This document shows, in pieces, positions 34,906 through 43,432 of a stretch of 64,000 nucleotides of DNA (its first letter is position 1; each line of letters starts with the position of its first letter). The notes under the pieces were generated by a model that searched no databases, was not told the DNA's origin, and worked only from the letters and a program-made list of their open reading frames with translations. Source of the DNA: Candidatus Methanoperedens sp. BLZ2 (GTDB lineage Archaea > Halobacteriota > Methanosarcinia > Methanosarcinales > Methanoperedenaceae). The stretch spans positions 62,001 through 126,000 of the forward strand of contig NZ_NTMG01000068.1 in NCBI RefSeq assembly GCF_002487355.1, read 5' to 3'. The position numbers were made by a program, and so were the translations under genes.

Positions 34906-35919
34906 TTATGCTGCTTTCCTCTTTACCTTCCCGGTTTCCTTTAATATCGTGTCAATGCCGCTTTTTACAAGCGCTTCAAACTTTTCACCACGCATGCTTG
35001 CCCTGTTGAGCGTTTCCCCGAGATCGAGGGGAAGCGCAATATCAACCCAGTTATCCCTTACCCTGTGAAGCAATGGTTTCTCAAGGATTTCCTTTGCTTT
35101 TTCATTGGCAGAAGACGCAGTCTCGCTATCTTTGAATTTTATTGGTACATGCAGTGTGAGGGATGTGATCTTTCCATCCTTTTCCTTTGGCGTGTATAAT
35201 CGTACGATCTCACTCCCGAAGCGGCCGAAGAACTGGTCTGTTCCTTTTCCAAATCCTATTTTTTCGATTGCCGATACTGCCCCTGCGGGAATATCATCCA
35301 TTATGCAGCCGCACAATGCGCTTGTTATCTCTTTTTCTTCCGTACTTTCTGCGATCCGGACAAAATCATCAAGTGGAAAACCCATTACTACCTCGTCATC
35401 CCTGTAGCCTGAGAACATCCTTGCTCCATTGCAAAGAAGCGACAGGTTTACTTTTTTCTCCATGAACGGGATTGCAGTACATTCACCACATACTGCGAAC
35501 TCTCCTTTGAATTTAACTTCAACAGGTCGTTTTTCATGCAATTGCGCAAGTATTGTGGAAACGCGCATTATTTTTCGCGGATTTCCGATTATTATCACCA
35601 CATCGGGTTTTTTTTCAGTCTTTTCAAGGGAGCTGACACTTACGAGTTTCGTGTTTGCAGGCTTTATTCGCGGATAGACCTCGCCATAGCTTGGCTCCGT
35701 GAAACCAAGAGCAAGTTCAGCGCTTGTGCAGGTGAGTTCTTCTACGCTAAAAACGAAATTTTCCCCGTAAAAAGCGCTTCTTCTTACCATTTCACAAAAG
35801 CGCATTGGCTGGCTGCTTGTTTTTTTCTCTGAAGAGTCATTAATGATCCTGACAGCTACTGGTGAAGAAGGAAGTTCAAAAAATTTCCTGAATTTCATTG
35901 ACAATTCTGCATATTTCAT
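34906..35919 (-). CDS. DUF169 family protein
   Basis: 337 residues matching DUF169: an N-terminal SSPVAVRIINDSSEKKT segment, RFCEMVRRSAFYGENF with Cys, then ELTCTSAELALGFTEPSYGE near residue 62, and FAVCGECTAIPFMEKKVNLS near 143. Conserved Cys residues (near 42, 63, 143, 146, and in LCGCIMDD near 203) suggest a metal or Fe-S site. Function of the family is unknown. Methanogens often code for DUF169 proteins near methanogenesis or sulfur-assimilation genes; here it is two bases from SepCysS, a Cys-tRNA enzyme, so a sulfur-related role is possible. Soluble protein, no signal peptide. Confidence 0.82.
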   Translation of the reverse strand: MKYAELSMKFRKFFELPSSPVAVRIINDSSEKKTSSQPMRFCEMVRRSAFYGENFVFSVEELTCTSAELALGFTEPSYGEVYPRIKPANTKLVSVSSLEKTEKKPDVVIIIGNPRKIMRVSTILAQLHEKRPVEVKFKGEFAVCGECTAIPFMEKKVNLSLLCNGARMFSGYRDDEVVMGFPLDDFVRIAESTEEKEITSALCGCIMDDIPAGAVSAIEKIGFGKGTDQFFGRFGSEIVRLYTPKEKDGKITSLTLHVPIKFKDSETASSANEKAKEILEKPLLHRVRDNWVDIALPLDLGETLNRASMRGEKFEALVKSGIDTILKETGKVKRKAA

Positions 35920-35921
35920 CG

Positions 35922-37121
35922 TTATTCCTCGACTTTTATTCCGTTTTCTCTTGCTATATCCTTGAAAGCATTAGCTACATATTCGATCTGTTCATGCTTC
36001 AAGCCATAAGTGTTGATCTTGAAATTCTTGCTCATGCCTGGGTGAAGACCAACGATCTTTCTCTTTTTTAACTCATGATACAGGAAATATCCCCTGCGCT
36101 TATCCTTCTCTGCGATCTCATGAAGCGGCAGGCTTTCAAAGTTCATAAGAGGATGCTGTTTTGGCTTGACACCCATCTGGTGGAACCCTTCGATTTTCTC
36201 AAGCTCGTTTACAAAATACTGTGCATTCCTGACCTCTTTGTCCCAATGCTTTACCCGTTCTACAACTGCGGGAAATGAGGCCATGAGCGTTGCCACTGGC
36301 GCCCCGAACACTGGCGAGCAGCCGAACAATGCAACTTCTTTTTTCGAGAATCCGCGCCCGCTCCAATCCCCGCGGCATGTTGATTTATTGAACACCCTGG
36401 TGCTCCATTCGTAAGTTGTTGCAAGTATTCCGATAGGGGCAGATGCCGCCCAGCTTTTATGTCCTGAGCCGCACAGGAAATCCACATGGAGCTTCTTGCC
36501 ATCAACTGGCATTATTCCTGATGAATAAGCGGTATTCAGGAGGAACGGGACACCATATTCTTTGCATATCTCCCCAACTTTTTCGGCATCAGCGATATTA
36601 CCATACCTGTAATCAACATGCGTGAGCACCGCGATCGAAGGGAGTTTTCCTGTCTTTTGCTCTATCTCTTCGAATTTAACGGCATATCCCTGCGGGTCAA
36701 TTTCAAACATGGGATAACCATTATGCGGAACTTCAACAATGCATAATTTGTTCGCCTCTGCGGCAAGATATGAAGTATAATGGGCAAGCGCATCTACTAC
36801 AACGGTATCGCCTGGCTCGCAAACCATGTGCATTACAGCCCATTTCGCATGGCGACAGCCTGCCGTGAACCTGACATCGTCCATGTTAAGGAATTCTGCG
36901 ACATCCCCGGTAAAATCGTGAACTGGCGGTTTATCAACAAGGTCTACCCTTGATTCGAAACAATAATCGCATACCGAATAACCGTCCCCGAATTCAAGAA
37001 GGGCTTTTCGCGCTTCTGCTGTCAATACCCCCCCGCGCTGGATGGGATGTACGTTCACATAAGTGTCAGAGATACCGCGAGTAAGGTTTTTGTATTTGTT
37101 AAGGTCCATGCTCTTAATCAT
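35922..37121 (-). CDS. pscS: O-phospho-L-seryl-tRNA:Cys-tRNA synthase (SepCysS)
   Basis: SepCysS is the PLP enzyme that converts phosphoseryl-tRNA(Cys) to cysteinyl-tRNA(Cys), used by methanogens and Archaeoglobus. Features: N-terminal NVHPIQRGGVLTAEARKALL, the Cys-rich YSVCDYCFESRVD segment, RFTAGCRHAKWAVMHMV, the PLP Lys in FLCGSGHKSWAASAPIG (about residue 228), and NKSTCRGDWSGRGFSKKEVA. 399 residues is normal. Two ATG starts compete, 37121 and 37109 (MDLNKY). The DUF169 gene follows after two bases, implying one operon. The partner SepRS is not in the window. Confidence 0.93.
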   Translation of the reverse strand: MIKSMDLNKYKNLTRGISDTYVNVHPIQRGGVLTAEARKALLEFGDGYSVCDYCFESRVDLVDKPPVHDFTGDVAEFLNMDDVRFTAGCRHAKWAVMHMVCEPGDTVVVDALAHYTSYLAAEANKLCIVEVPHNGYPMFEIDPQGYAVKFEEIEQKTGKLPSIAVLTHVDYRYGNIADAEKVGEICKEYGVPFLLNTAYSSGIMPVDGKKLHVDFLCGSGHKSWAASAPIGILATTYEWSTRVFNKSTCRGDWSGRGFSKKEVALFGCSPVFGAPVATLMASFPAVVERVKHWDKEVRNAQYFVNELEKIEGFHQMGVKPKQHPLMNFESLPLHEIAEKDKRRGYFLYHELKKRKIVGLHPGMSKNFKINTYGLKHEQIEYVANAFKDIARENGIKVEE

Positions 37122-37202
37122 GTTCCAAGAGTTTATTAATGAACTTATAATTTACGGAAAAGGCAAAAGAAATAATATGTAAATCTATAAAATAATGTGA
37201 GA

Positions 37203-37282
37203 TGTAAAAAAAACCGAAGAACTCCTGCAAGACTCGCGCCTTGCATCGAGCGTGGCGATCTGGAGGACATATGTTGTGTGCG
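37203..37282 (+). repeat. Degenerate copy A of the 37-38 kb repeat
   Basis: AAACCGAAGAACTCCTGCAA and the following CTCGCGCC, TTGCATCGAGCG and GATCTGGAGGACAT align with copies B (37760) and C (38408) but with small gaps and more mismatches. It lies upstream of hicB. Confidence 0.55.
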
Positions 37283-37408
37283 TGATGGGGCTGAGGGAGA
37301 TTGAGGTAGGGGCGTAGAATCTTTTAGATTTATTCCCATGCGTTGGTTCACGTGACATTTATGTTCTTTGGTTAAGTATATATCGAACAGTATTCATATA
37401 ATTCATAA

Positions 37409-37624
37409 ATGAAATTTGCTGTTATAATCAGAGAAGATAAAGAAGACAGAGGATATGTAGTTAGTTGTCCAGCTCTCCAGGGTTGTCATTCACAAGGAGA
37501 TACAATGGAAGAAGCACTGGCTAACATTAAAGAGGCTATTGAAGCTTATTTGGAAAGTCTTGAATTAGATAATCTGCCATCGCCTTCAATGCCGACAATT
37601 GCAGCAGTAGAAGTGGAAGTGTAA
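37409..37624 (+). CDS. hicB: HicB-family antitoxin
   Basis: 71 residues with the HicB partial RNase-H-like fold: MKFAVIIREDKEDRGYVVSC, then PALQGCHSQGDTMEEALANI, then KEAIEAYLESL. HicB antitoxins neutralise the HicA mRNA interferase and repress their promoter. No extra DNA-binding domain follows, as in the short form. The hicA start overlaps the region of the stop (GTG at 37626), but hicA is broken, so this antitoxin is an orphan. A TATA-like block (TAAGTATATATCGAAC) lies 25-40 bases upstream. Confidence 0.82.
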   Translation: MKFAVIIREDKEDRGYVVSCPALQGCHSQGDTMEEALANIKEAIEAYLESLELDNLPSPSMPTIAAVEVEV

Positions 37625-37625
37625 T

Positions 37626-37752
37626 GTGTCTAAGCTTCCTGTTATTTCAGGAAAAGAAACGGTAAAAGCGCTTTCTAAAAAAGGGAATGCTACGGGATAT
37701 TATAAAGGATGCTGGCTTGACTATAGATGAATTTGTATGTCTGCTAAAATGA
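37626..37752 (+). pseudogene. hicA: hicA toxin gene with internal deletion and frame change
   Basis: GTG at 37626 begins SKLPVISGKETVKALSKKGN, the normal N-terminus of HicA. The frame then gives unrelated residues and a stop. In another frame LRDIIKDAGLTIDEFVCLLK ends with TGA at 37752, the normal C-terminus of HicA. The whole central part (about 35 residues, including the dsRNA-binding G-S-H motif with the catalytic His) is missing. The remnant spans 127 bases where an intact hicA needs about 230. No toxin activity is expected. Confidence 0.75.
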
Positions 37753-37759
37753 TGGCTTG

Positions 37760-37872
37760 ATGCCAGACACCAACAAAACCGAAGATTTCCTCAAGAAACT
37801 CGCGCCCTGCATCGAACGCAGCGGCCTTGATGCATGCGTGGAGGAAGCGGCGCGGCTGGCGAGGGAGATGGA
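37760..37872 (+). repeat. Copy B of the 37-38 kb repeat (coding-like)
   Basis: 113 bases aligned without gaps to copy C at 38408-38520, with 102 identical by my count. The ATG at 37760 opens MPDTNKTEDFLKKLAPCIER then SGLDACVEEAARLAREME, a helical pattern that resembles the first helices of corrinoid-protein (B12-binding_2) domains; that resemblance is weak. Several of the differences from copy C are silent, so the copies were probably once coding. It starts eight bases after the hicA relic and runs up to the end of the DUF2283 gene. Confidence 0.7.
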
Positions 37873-37882
37873 ATCACCGGAT

Positions 37883-38107
37883 TTATGCAATTGCCTTATG
37901 TGCAGCTTTCTGTCCCTTGATTTCGTATAGAATAGCCTGTGGGTCAGATATATTTTCAGAAGCATCAAGCATTTCTATTGCCACAATTTTGTTATCTTCC
38001 CCATAATCGATTATGAGACCTTCCCGAATCTCATCGCTTTCTTTGACAGCCATTTCCCTTAGAATCAAAGTGAGTGAATCGGTTTGTGGGTCATATATTA
38101 TTTTCAT
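37883..38107 (-). CDS. DUF2283 family protein
   Basis: 74 residues with the DUF2283 pattern MKIIYDPQTDSLTLILREMA, then GLIIDYGEDNKIVAIEMLDA followed by SENI. DUF2283 proteins are small beta-rich proteins usually found next to a DUF4258 or other toxin-like gene, hence suspected to be part of toxin-antitoxin systems. The upstream gene on the same strand (38149-38340) is an antitoxin-like protein, so the pair may form a small module. Its 3' end touches repeat copy B. Confidence 0.8.
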   Translation of the reverse strand: MKIIYDPQTDSLTLILREMAVKESDEIREGLIIDYGEDNKIVAIEMLDASENISDPQAILYEIKGQKAAHKAIA

Positions 38108-38148
38108 TTTGATCCTTGTTTATATGTGAAGAACAATAAAGATAAGTT

Positions 38149-38340
38149 CTAAATCCCCAGTTCTTCAGCTAATTCTTCAAAATCCCTGGCTTTTGTGCCA
38201 TCTTTCGTACCTTTTTCAAGCTGTTCCATGATATAGATATCCGACAGAACTTCAATGGTTTCCTTCATAGATTCATATTCATCTGTTGATATTGTAATCC
38301 ATCCTGATTGATGTTTTCCAATTGCGGACACTGTAGCCAT
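38149..38340 (-). CDS. Small antitoxin-like protein
   Basis: 63 residues: ATVSAIGKHQSGWITISTDE, then YESMKETIEVLSDIYIMEQL, then a Lys/Glu-rich end with ARDFEELAEELGI. This is the layout of a Phd/YefM-like or RHH-type antitoxin whose C-terminal arm would wrap around a toxin. The usual ParE/RelE partner is absent; a DUF2283 gene follows after 41 bases. The segment from residue 17 (TISTDEYESMKETIEVL) is especially Phd-like. Family call is tentative. Confidence 0.55.
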   Translation of the reverse strand: MATVSAIGKHQSGWITISTDEYESMKETIEVLSDIYIMEQLEKGTKDGTKARDFEELAEELGI

Positions 38341-38407
38341 TTCGATATCTTTATAGGATGGTTATCTATTTAAATCTTAATATGGGTTTTAACAAATATT
38401 GAAAATT

Positions 38408-38520
38408 ATGCCAGAAAACAACAAAACCGAAGAATTCCTCAAGAAACTCGCGCCCTGCATCGAGCGCAGCGACCTGGATGCATGTGTGGAGGAGGCGGCG
38501 CGGATGGCAGGGGAGATGGA
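38408..38520 (+). repeat. Copy C of the 37-38 kb repeat (coding-like)
   Basis: The ATG at 38408 opens a 44-residue frame (to 38542) that starts MPENNKTEEFLKKLAPCIER and continues SDLDACVEEAARMAGEME. It is nearly the same as copy B. The following TatD-like gene begins at 38524, inside this frame, so the repeat borders that gene directly. The small frame may be translated, but is more probably the 5' end of a gene that has lost the remainder. Confidence 0.7.
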
Positions 38521-38523
38521 GAT

Positions 38524-39384
38524 ATGGGCGGGGGAATTTTAATCTTGACCCTCCCCATCCTCGACAACCACATGCACCTCAACCCCTCAGGCCGATGCCT
38601 TGACGCAGTCCGCGAATTCGCGCGCGCGGGCGGCACGCATATAGTTCTTGTCTCACTCCCGCCCTGGTCACTGGGTATCGATATTAACTCACCCGAAGAT
38701 TACAGGAAAGTATTTGATAAAATCCTGAAAATCGCCCGGCGTGCCCAGGAAGCTGAAAAAGTAAAAGTTTTTGTGGTTCTTGGCGTGCATCCTGCCGAAC
38801 TTACGAAATACTACGGGCGCCTTGGCCTTTCGCGCTCTGTTGAGATAATGAGGGGCGGGCTTGAGATTGCGCGCAAATATGTGGTTGAAGGACGGGCTGT
38901 TGGATTAAAATCCGGGCGCCCGCATTATGAAGTTGAGCCCGGAATCTGGGATGCATCAAATGATATAATGCGCTACGGTTTTGAGCTTGCAAAGGATGCA
39001 GGATGCGCTGTGCAGCTTCATACAGAAAGCGCGACAGAAGAAGGGCTCGCCGGGATCGCGGGAATTGCAAGAAGCGTGGGATTGCCTGATGGAAGAGTAA
39101 TCAAGCACTTTTCACCGCCCATGGTTAAAATATGCGAAAAACATGGAATTTTTCCCAGCGTCCTGGCGGGTGAAAATGCGATTGAAACAGCCCTTGGCGA
39201 GGGAACACGTTTCATGATGGAAACCGATTACATCGATGACCTTGAAAGACCAGGGTCTGTGTTGGGACCAAAAACAGTCCCAAGAAGGACAAAACAACTC
39301 ATTGGAAAATGGGGAGAGGATGTATTCTGGAAGGTCCACAAAGAAAACCCGGAGAAAGTGTATGGCGTGGAGATCGATATATAG
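38524..39384 (+). CDS. TatD-related metal-dependent hydrolase
   Basis: The start is set at the ATG at 38524, because the 14 codons before it belong to the repeat copy C. The N-terminus LPILDNHMHLNPSGRCLDAV supplies the first metal-binding H-x-H of the amidohydrolase/TatD fold. Further ligands are likely in VLGVHPAEL near residue 80, in QLHTES near 162, HFSPP near 194, and the Asp in METDYIDD near 229. The 286-residue length suits the archaeal TatD-like family, whose members are presumed nucleases or hydrolases with unknown substrates. No partner gene next to it; downstream gene is convergent. Confidence 0.82.
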   Translation: MGGGILILTLPILDNHMHLNPSGRCLDAVREFARAGGTHIVLVSLPPWSLGIDINSPEDYRKVFDKILKIARRAQEAEKVKVFVVLGVHPAELTKYYGRLGLSRSVEIMRGGLEIARKYVVEGRAVGLKSGRPHYEVEPGIWDASNDIMRYGFELAKDAGCAVQLHTESATEEGLAGIAGIARSVGLPDGRVIKHFSPPMVKICEKHGIFPSVLAGENAIETALGEGTRFMMETDYIDDLERPGSVLGPKTVPRRTKQLIGKWGEDVFWKVHKENPEKVYGVEIDI

Positions 39385-39385
39385 G

Positions 39386-40426
39386 TTAAGTTGAAGAATA
39401 CAATAAAATCATGGACTCTCCTTTGAATTCCGGGACTTTGAAATCCCTTGAAATTATTTTACCAGTACCCAGGATCAATTGTACCGTTCCCCTTTCATAA
39501 GAATAAAGCTCCTGTTTTGTCGATGACAGGTTGATCGTGATAATTCCCACATCACCCTTTTTTAGTATTGTATTCCCTTTTCCGGTCTTTTTCCCTTCAT
39601 AATAAAAATGCGATTCATCAGCATTTGTACCGTATTCCAACGTTGATGAGATCTTTTTGTCTATAAACTTCACTGTTATGGAATTAAAATTGAAATCCAG
39701 ATCCATTGCCTCAAGATATATGGAAAGGCCAGTAATAGGACCTCTGGATATATTTTTTCTTTCTCCTGCAATAGAGGTGATATATAAATTAGAGGATATA
39801 TCAGTTATGTCTTCCTCACCACTTGACATGGATTTTTGATATAAATTATCCACTGATGTGACCAATTTATTGCTTGAAAATACTAAAATAATTATAATAA
39901 TAGCAATAACAAAAAAAACAAGGGTTTTTCGATTTACAAATTCACTTAAAAAATTCTCACGATGTTTCACGTCCATGAAAATCAAATTGAAGTCAAATAT
40001 GAGTGATTTCAATAAGACTATCGATGGGAGAAAAAGAATTATTATGAACAATATCAAAACGACTTCCGGATAAGCTCCTCCTGATGTTACATTTCCGATT
40101 ATGAAAATTGCAGTAGCTATTATAATATTTGAAATGCTGGATATAAGTTCTAATGTGATCTTATCAATTAGTTTTATTTCTACAAAATTCGGGTCCTCTT
40201 TGCTTTCGTCGTTTTCAAATTTAACGGAATTAACATCCAGGATCAGGTTTCTCAGGAAAAAAATAAAAGCGATAAGAAAAATCCCGATAATTACTGATGG
40301 AATAAATATATTATCGTCAAACCAGCTATAAATACTGGCATAAATAAGTATTATAACAGCAATAAAGAAAGACAGGCTGGCATAAAGTTCCAGTGCGACC
40401 TTATATCTTAAAGATATTTTTATCAT
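39386..40426 (-). CDS. Multi-pass membrane protein with C-terminal extracellular domain
   Basis: 346 residues. Five hydrophobic helices lie in the first 190 residues (at about 15-35, 43-62, 90-110, 118-142, 168-186), in an arrangement that repeats a KISLRYKVALELYASLS-like unit (KISLRYKVALELYAS and KLIDKITLELISSIS), suggesting duplication. Residues 195-346 form a soluble beta-rich domain (LYITSIAGERKNISRGPITG, then SITVKFIDKKISSTLEYG), similar in style to archaellin/pilin-like (DUF1628-type) beta domains. No known family assigned. Transcribed toward the TatD-like gene and ends one base from its stop. Confidence 0.6.
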   Translation of the reverse strand: MIKISLRYKVALELYASLSFFIAVIILIYASIYSWFDDNIFIPSVIIGIFLIAFIFFLRNLILDVNSVKFENDESKEDPNFVEIKLIDKITLELISSISNIIIATAIFIIGNVTSGGAYPEVVLILFIIILFLPSIVLLKSLIFDFNLIFMDVKHRENFLSEFVNRKTLVFFVIAIIIIILVFSSNKLVTSVDNLYQKSMSSGEEDITDISSNLYITSIAGERKNISRGPITGLSIYLEAMDLDFNFNSITVKFIDKKISSTLEYGTNADESHFYYEGKKTGKGNTILKKGDVGIITINLSSTKQELYSYERGTVQLILGTGKIISRDFKVPEFKGESMILLYSST

Positions 40427-40594
40427 ATTTTTTGCTGGTTCTTTTGAATTGCATTTTATTCAATATGAACCACGTTTATATACGCATATATAGAATACTT
40501 ATTATATATTTCTTTTTTCCGCCTAATTTATCTTTGATGATGAAATCATTCCGTAAATTATAATGCTATCCTCTTAGAATTAAACAACCTCAAT

Positions 40595-41818
40595 ATGACC
40601 AGGGACTACCTCACTGTCGATGACATTAATACAAAAGGGAAGACGGTTCTATGCAGGCTTGACCTTAACTCGCCAATGGATCCGAACGGGATCATTCTTG
40701 ATGACAGCCGGTTCAGGAGCCACCATATAACCTTGAAGGAACTGGAAAACTCAAAAGTTGTAATACTTTCCCACCAGAGCCGACCCGGAAAGAGCGATTT
40801 TACCACGATGGAGCCTCATGCAAGGCTATTGTCAAAATTGATGAAGCGTAATATTAATTATATTGATGATATTTTTGGTTCACATGCTATTGATACTATA
40901 AAAAAAATGAGTAAGGGCGATATAATCCTGCTTGAAAATACGCGTTTCTATTCGGAAGAATCGATTGAACGCGCGCCAAAAGACCATAAGAAAACCCATA
41001 TGGTAAGGCGCCTTGCTGCTGTTTGTGATATATTTCTGAACGATGCATTCTCGGTATCCCACAGGTCGCATCTTTCCGTAACAGGTTTTACAGAATCATT
41101 ACCAAGTATAGCTGGAAGAATTATGGAAAAAGAAATTGATTCATTAAACAGGGGATTATCATGCAGCGAGCGCCCGTGCGTCTATGTTCTTGGGGGAACA
41201 AAAGTTGATGATTCTATAAAAGTCACAAAAAACGTGCTTGAGCGGGGATGTGCAGACAGGGTGCTTGTTACAGGGGTTGTAGCTAATGTGTTCCTGGCAG
41301 CTTCCGGAGTAAATATCGGAGATGCGAATATTAATTTTATCGATAAGCAGGGTTACCTGCCCCAGATAGACATAGCAAAAAGTCTTCTCAAACGTTTCCC
41401 GGAGAATATCGGTCTTCCTGTAGATGTTGCATTGAATAAGAATGATGAACGCATCGAAGAAAAAATAAGTAACCTGAGGCCTGAATTGCCTATCCACGAT
41501 ATCGGTATAGAAACAATGGTCAAATTCTCACAGGAAATAAGTGATGCCAAAACCGTAGTAATGAATGGGCCTGCGGGCGTATTTGAAAATGAACCTTTCG
41601 CCCTGGGAACTCGTGAACTAATCAAGGCAGGATCGAAATCGGGTTTCTCCGTGATAGGAGGCGGTCATATAGCGGCAGCAGCAGAACAGATGGGTATTTC
41701 AGACAAGTTCTCCCACGTAAGTACAGGTGGAGGCGCCTGTATTGATTTCCTGGCCGGTGAAAAACTGCCAGGTATTGAGGCATTAAAGGATGCTGCAAGG
41801 AAATACAGGCAAAAATAG
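40595..41818 (+). CDS. pgk: Phosphoglycerate kinase
   Basis: Catalyses ATP-dependent interconversion of 3-phosphoglycerate and 1,3-bisphosphoglycerate in gluconeogenesis/glycolysis. Substrate-binding residues are in VLCRLDLNSPMDPNGIILDD and SRFRSHH, the SHQSRPG segment, and LLENTRF. The nucleotide site is seen in VLGGTKVDDSIKVTKNVL, NGPAGVFENEPFALGT and a late SVIGGGHIAAAAEQMG and STGGGACIDFLAGEKLPG. The 407-residue length is normal for archaea. Upstream DNA (40480-40590) is A/T-rich with TATATACGCATATATAG, a promoter-like block. The stop overlaps the possible start of the downstream metallopeptidase-like frame. Confidence 0.96.
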   Translation: MTRDYLTVDDINTKGKTVLCRLDLNSPMDPNGIILDDSRFRSHHITLKELENSKVVILSHQSRPGKSDFTTMEPHARLLSKLMKRNINYIDDIFGSHAIDTIKKMSKGDIILLENTRFYSEESIERAPKDHKKTHMVRRLAAVCDIFLNDAFSVSHRSHLSVTGFTESLPSIAGRIMEKEIDSLNRGLSCSERPCVYVLGGTKVDDSIKVTKNVLERGCADRVLVTGVVANVFLAASGVNIGDANINFIDKQGYLPQIDIAKSLLKRFPENIGLPVDVALNKNDERIEEKISNLRPELPIHDIGIETMVKFSQEISDAKTVVMNGPAGVFENEPFALGTRELIKAGSKSGFSVIGGGHIAAAAEQMGISDKFSHVSTGGGACIDFLAGEKLPGIEALKDAARKYRQK

Positions 41819-41846
41819 CGTTACAGGTTTTGATTTCACAGGCAAT

Positions 41847-42413
41847 ATGACCTTGCTTGTGGATGATATTGTTAAAACACATCCTTTTTTCAAACATATT
41901 AAGGTTAAGAATATTCTTATTGCAATGTCTCCTTCAAATGGCAACAGGAATGGGGTTGTTGCAAAACTGCGGCCTATGCTTTTTGAAGGAGGTTCAAGAA
42001 CAAAAACCGTCAGGAGAATTGAATATGCAGCGCCGGAAGTTATGATAAATGGAACAAATATCCTGTACATTGTCTATTTTCATTTACCGCGTTTCCTGAA
42101 TCACGGGGATCAAAAGACAAAACTGGTGACCGTTCTGCACGAATTGCATCACATTTCTCCTTTATTTAATGGTGATATAAGGCGGTATTCAGGAAAAAAT
42201 TATGCTCACGGCAATTCACGCAAGGATTTCGATAGTCTGGTAAGTATTTATACTGACGAATATATCCATGCTACAGCCCATCCTGAGTTAAGCATTTTTC
42301 TAAAATTTAAATATAATGAACTTAAGCGCAAATACGGGGCGATCTATGGGGATATGATACGTATTCCGCGTTCAAAAAATGTATCTTTTCAAAAACCCAT
42401 GGGAAACATTTAA
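41847..42413 (+). CDS. Putative zinc metallopeptidase-like protein
   Basis: A possible zinc site HELHH lies in VTVLHELHHISPLFNGDIRR at about residue 100 of this form, fitting H-E-x-x-H; GNSRKDFDSLV follows. The family resembles archaeal putative metallopeptidases of about 200 residues, function unknown. The ATG at 41847 (MTLLVDDIVKTHPFF) is chosen; an upstream ATG at 41790 in the same frame lies inside pgk and gives 19 more residues. There is no signal peptide, so it should be cytosolic. Location right after pgk suggests cotranscription. Confidence 0.6.
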   Translation: MTLLVDDIVKTHPFFKHIKVKNILIAMSPSNGNRNGVVAKLRPMLFEGGSRTKTVRRIEYAAPEVMINGTNILYIVYFHLPRFLNHGDQKTKLVTVLHELHHISPLFNGDIRRYSGKNYAHGNSRKDFDSLVSIYTDEYIHATAHPELSIFLKFKYNELKRKYGAIYGDMIRIPRSKNVSFQKPMGNI

Positions 42414-42438
42414 CACTTCAAGATATTATTAACCCAAG

Positions 42439-43395
42439 ATGAAGAAGCTTCATTTATTCATTCAAATCATTATTGGTGTATCCATTATTGCTTTTATTTT
42501 GAATAAACTGAACCTGAATGAGATATTTGAGGTTCTAAAAAAAACCGATTTAAGCTATTTCATCATGGCATGCCTCTCATACCTTTTCCTGGATTTGATA
42601 CTTGCATTACGTTTATCTTATCTGCTTAAAAAAATAGGGCACGAAATGAAATTAAAGGACGTTTTTCTTTCACATATGGGAGGAATGATTATTGGAGATA
42701 TAACCCCTGGAAGAAGCGGTTATTTTTTAACACCTTTAATATTAAGAAAAAAATCTGGCGTTCCTATTACAGAAGGAATGGCATGCATTTTTGCTCCACA
42801 GGGGATTGAATTCATCCTTAAGGTCGCAGGGGCTGTTGCAGCTATAATTTATTTATCTTTTTATTTGAATATTGAAAAAAATTTCATTATTTATGCAGGA
42901 ATAGGTTCGGTAATTCTCCTGGTTGTCGGGATATTAATGCTATTGGTATCATGGAATAATGAAAAAATGACATCAAAGTTCCTGGTTAGGATCCCTTTTC
43001 TTAACAAATTTACTGAAAATCTCTCTTCTTTTAAAGATAGAAGCATCCTGATCAAGGACAGCTTAAATATAATCTTGATATTATATACGATGGGATGGAT
43101 ATTTGCTGCATTGCAGTGGTACTTTTTAGGAAAAGCTATCGGGATTGAAATTTCATTTTTTATTTTTTTCTTGCTTCATCCCCTTATTACAATCCTGATG
43201 TTTGTTCCATTATCACCCGCTGGCCTGGGGCTTATGGAAGGAGGAATAATCCTTGTATTTTCGTTTTTTGGAATTTCACCGGCTCTGGGAATGGCCTTCT
43301 CAGTTCTGGTAAGAGTCAGTATTTTAGTTGTTGATATAATTGGTTTGAAGACTGTAATTAGTGTATCAGGAAGAACGCAATCTGAAGAGTGGTAA
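42439..43395 (+). CDS. Flippase-like integral membrane protein (UPF0104/AglD-MprF N-terminal type)
   Basis: 318 residues with about eight transmembrane helices. Family features are an N-terminal LHLFIQIIIGVSIIAFIL, a GDITPGRSGYFLTPLILRKK segment near residue 88, an EGMACIFAPQGIEF segment, and a late PLSPAGLGLMEGGIILVFSF loop. This is the lysylphosphatidylglycerol synthase transmembrane region/UPF0104 family, which includes lipid or dolichol-linked sugar flippase-like proteins. In archaea similar proteins are linked to glycosylation. No glycosyltransferase domain is attached here. Confidence 0.83.
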   Translation: MKKLHLFIQIIIGVSIIAFILNKLNLNEIFEVLKKTDLSYFIMACLSYLFLDLILALRLSYLLKKIGHEMKLKDVFLSHMGGMIIGDITPGRSGYFLTPLILRKKSGVPITEGMACIFAPQGIEFILKVAGAVAAIIYLSFYLNIEKNFIIYAGIGSVILLVVGILMLLVSWNNEKMTSKFLVRIPFLNKFTENLSSFKDRSILIKDSLNIILILYTMGWIFAALQWYFLGKAIGIEISFFIFFLLHPLITILMFVPLSPAGLGLMEGGIILVFSFFGISPALGMAFSVLVRVSILVVDIIGLKTVISVSGRTQSEEW

Positions 43396-43432
43396 GGAAT
43401 GAGTATTACTGATATGTAATTACTTAATACAA

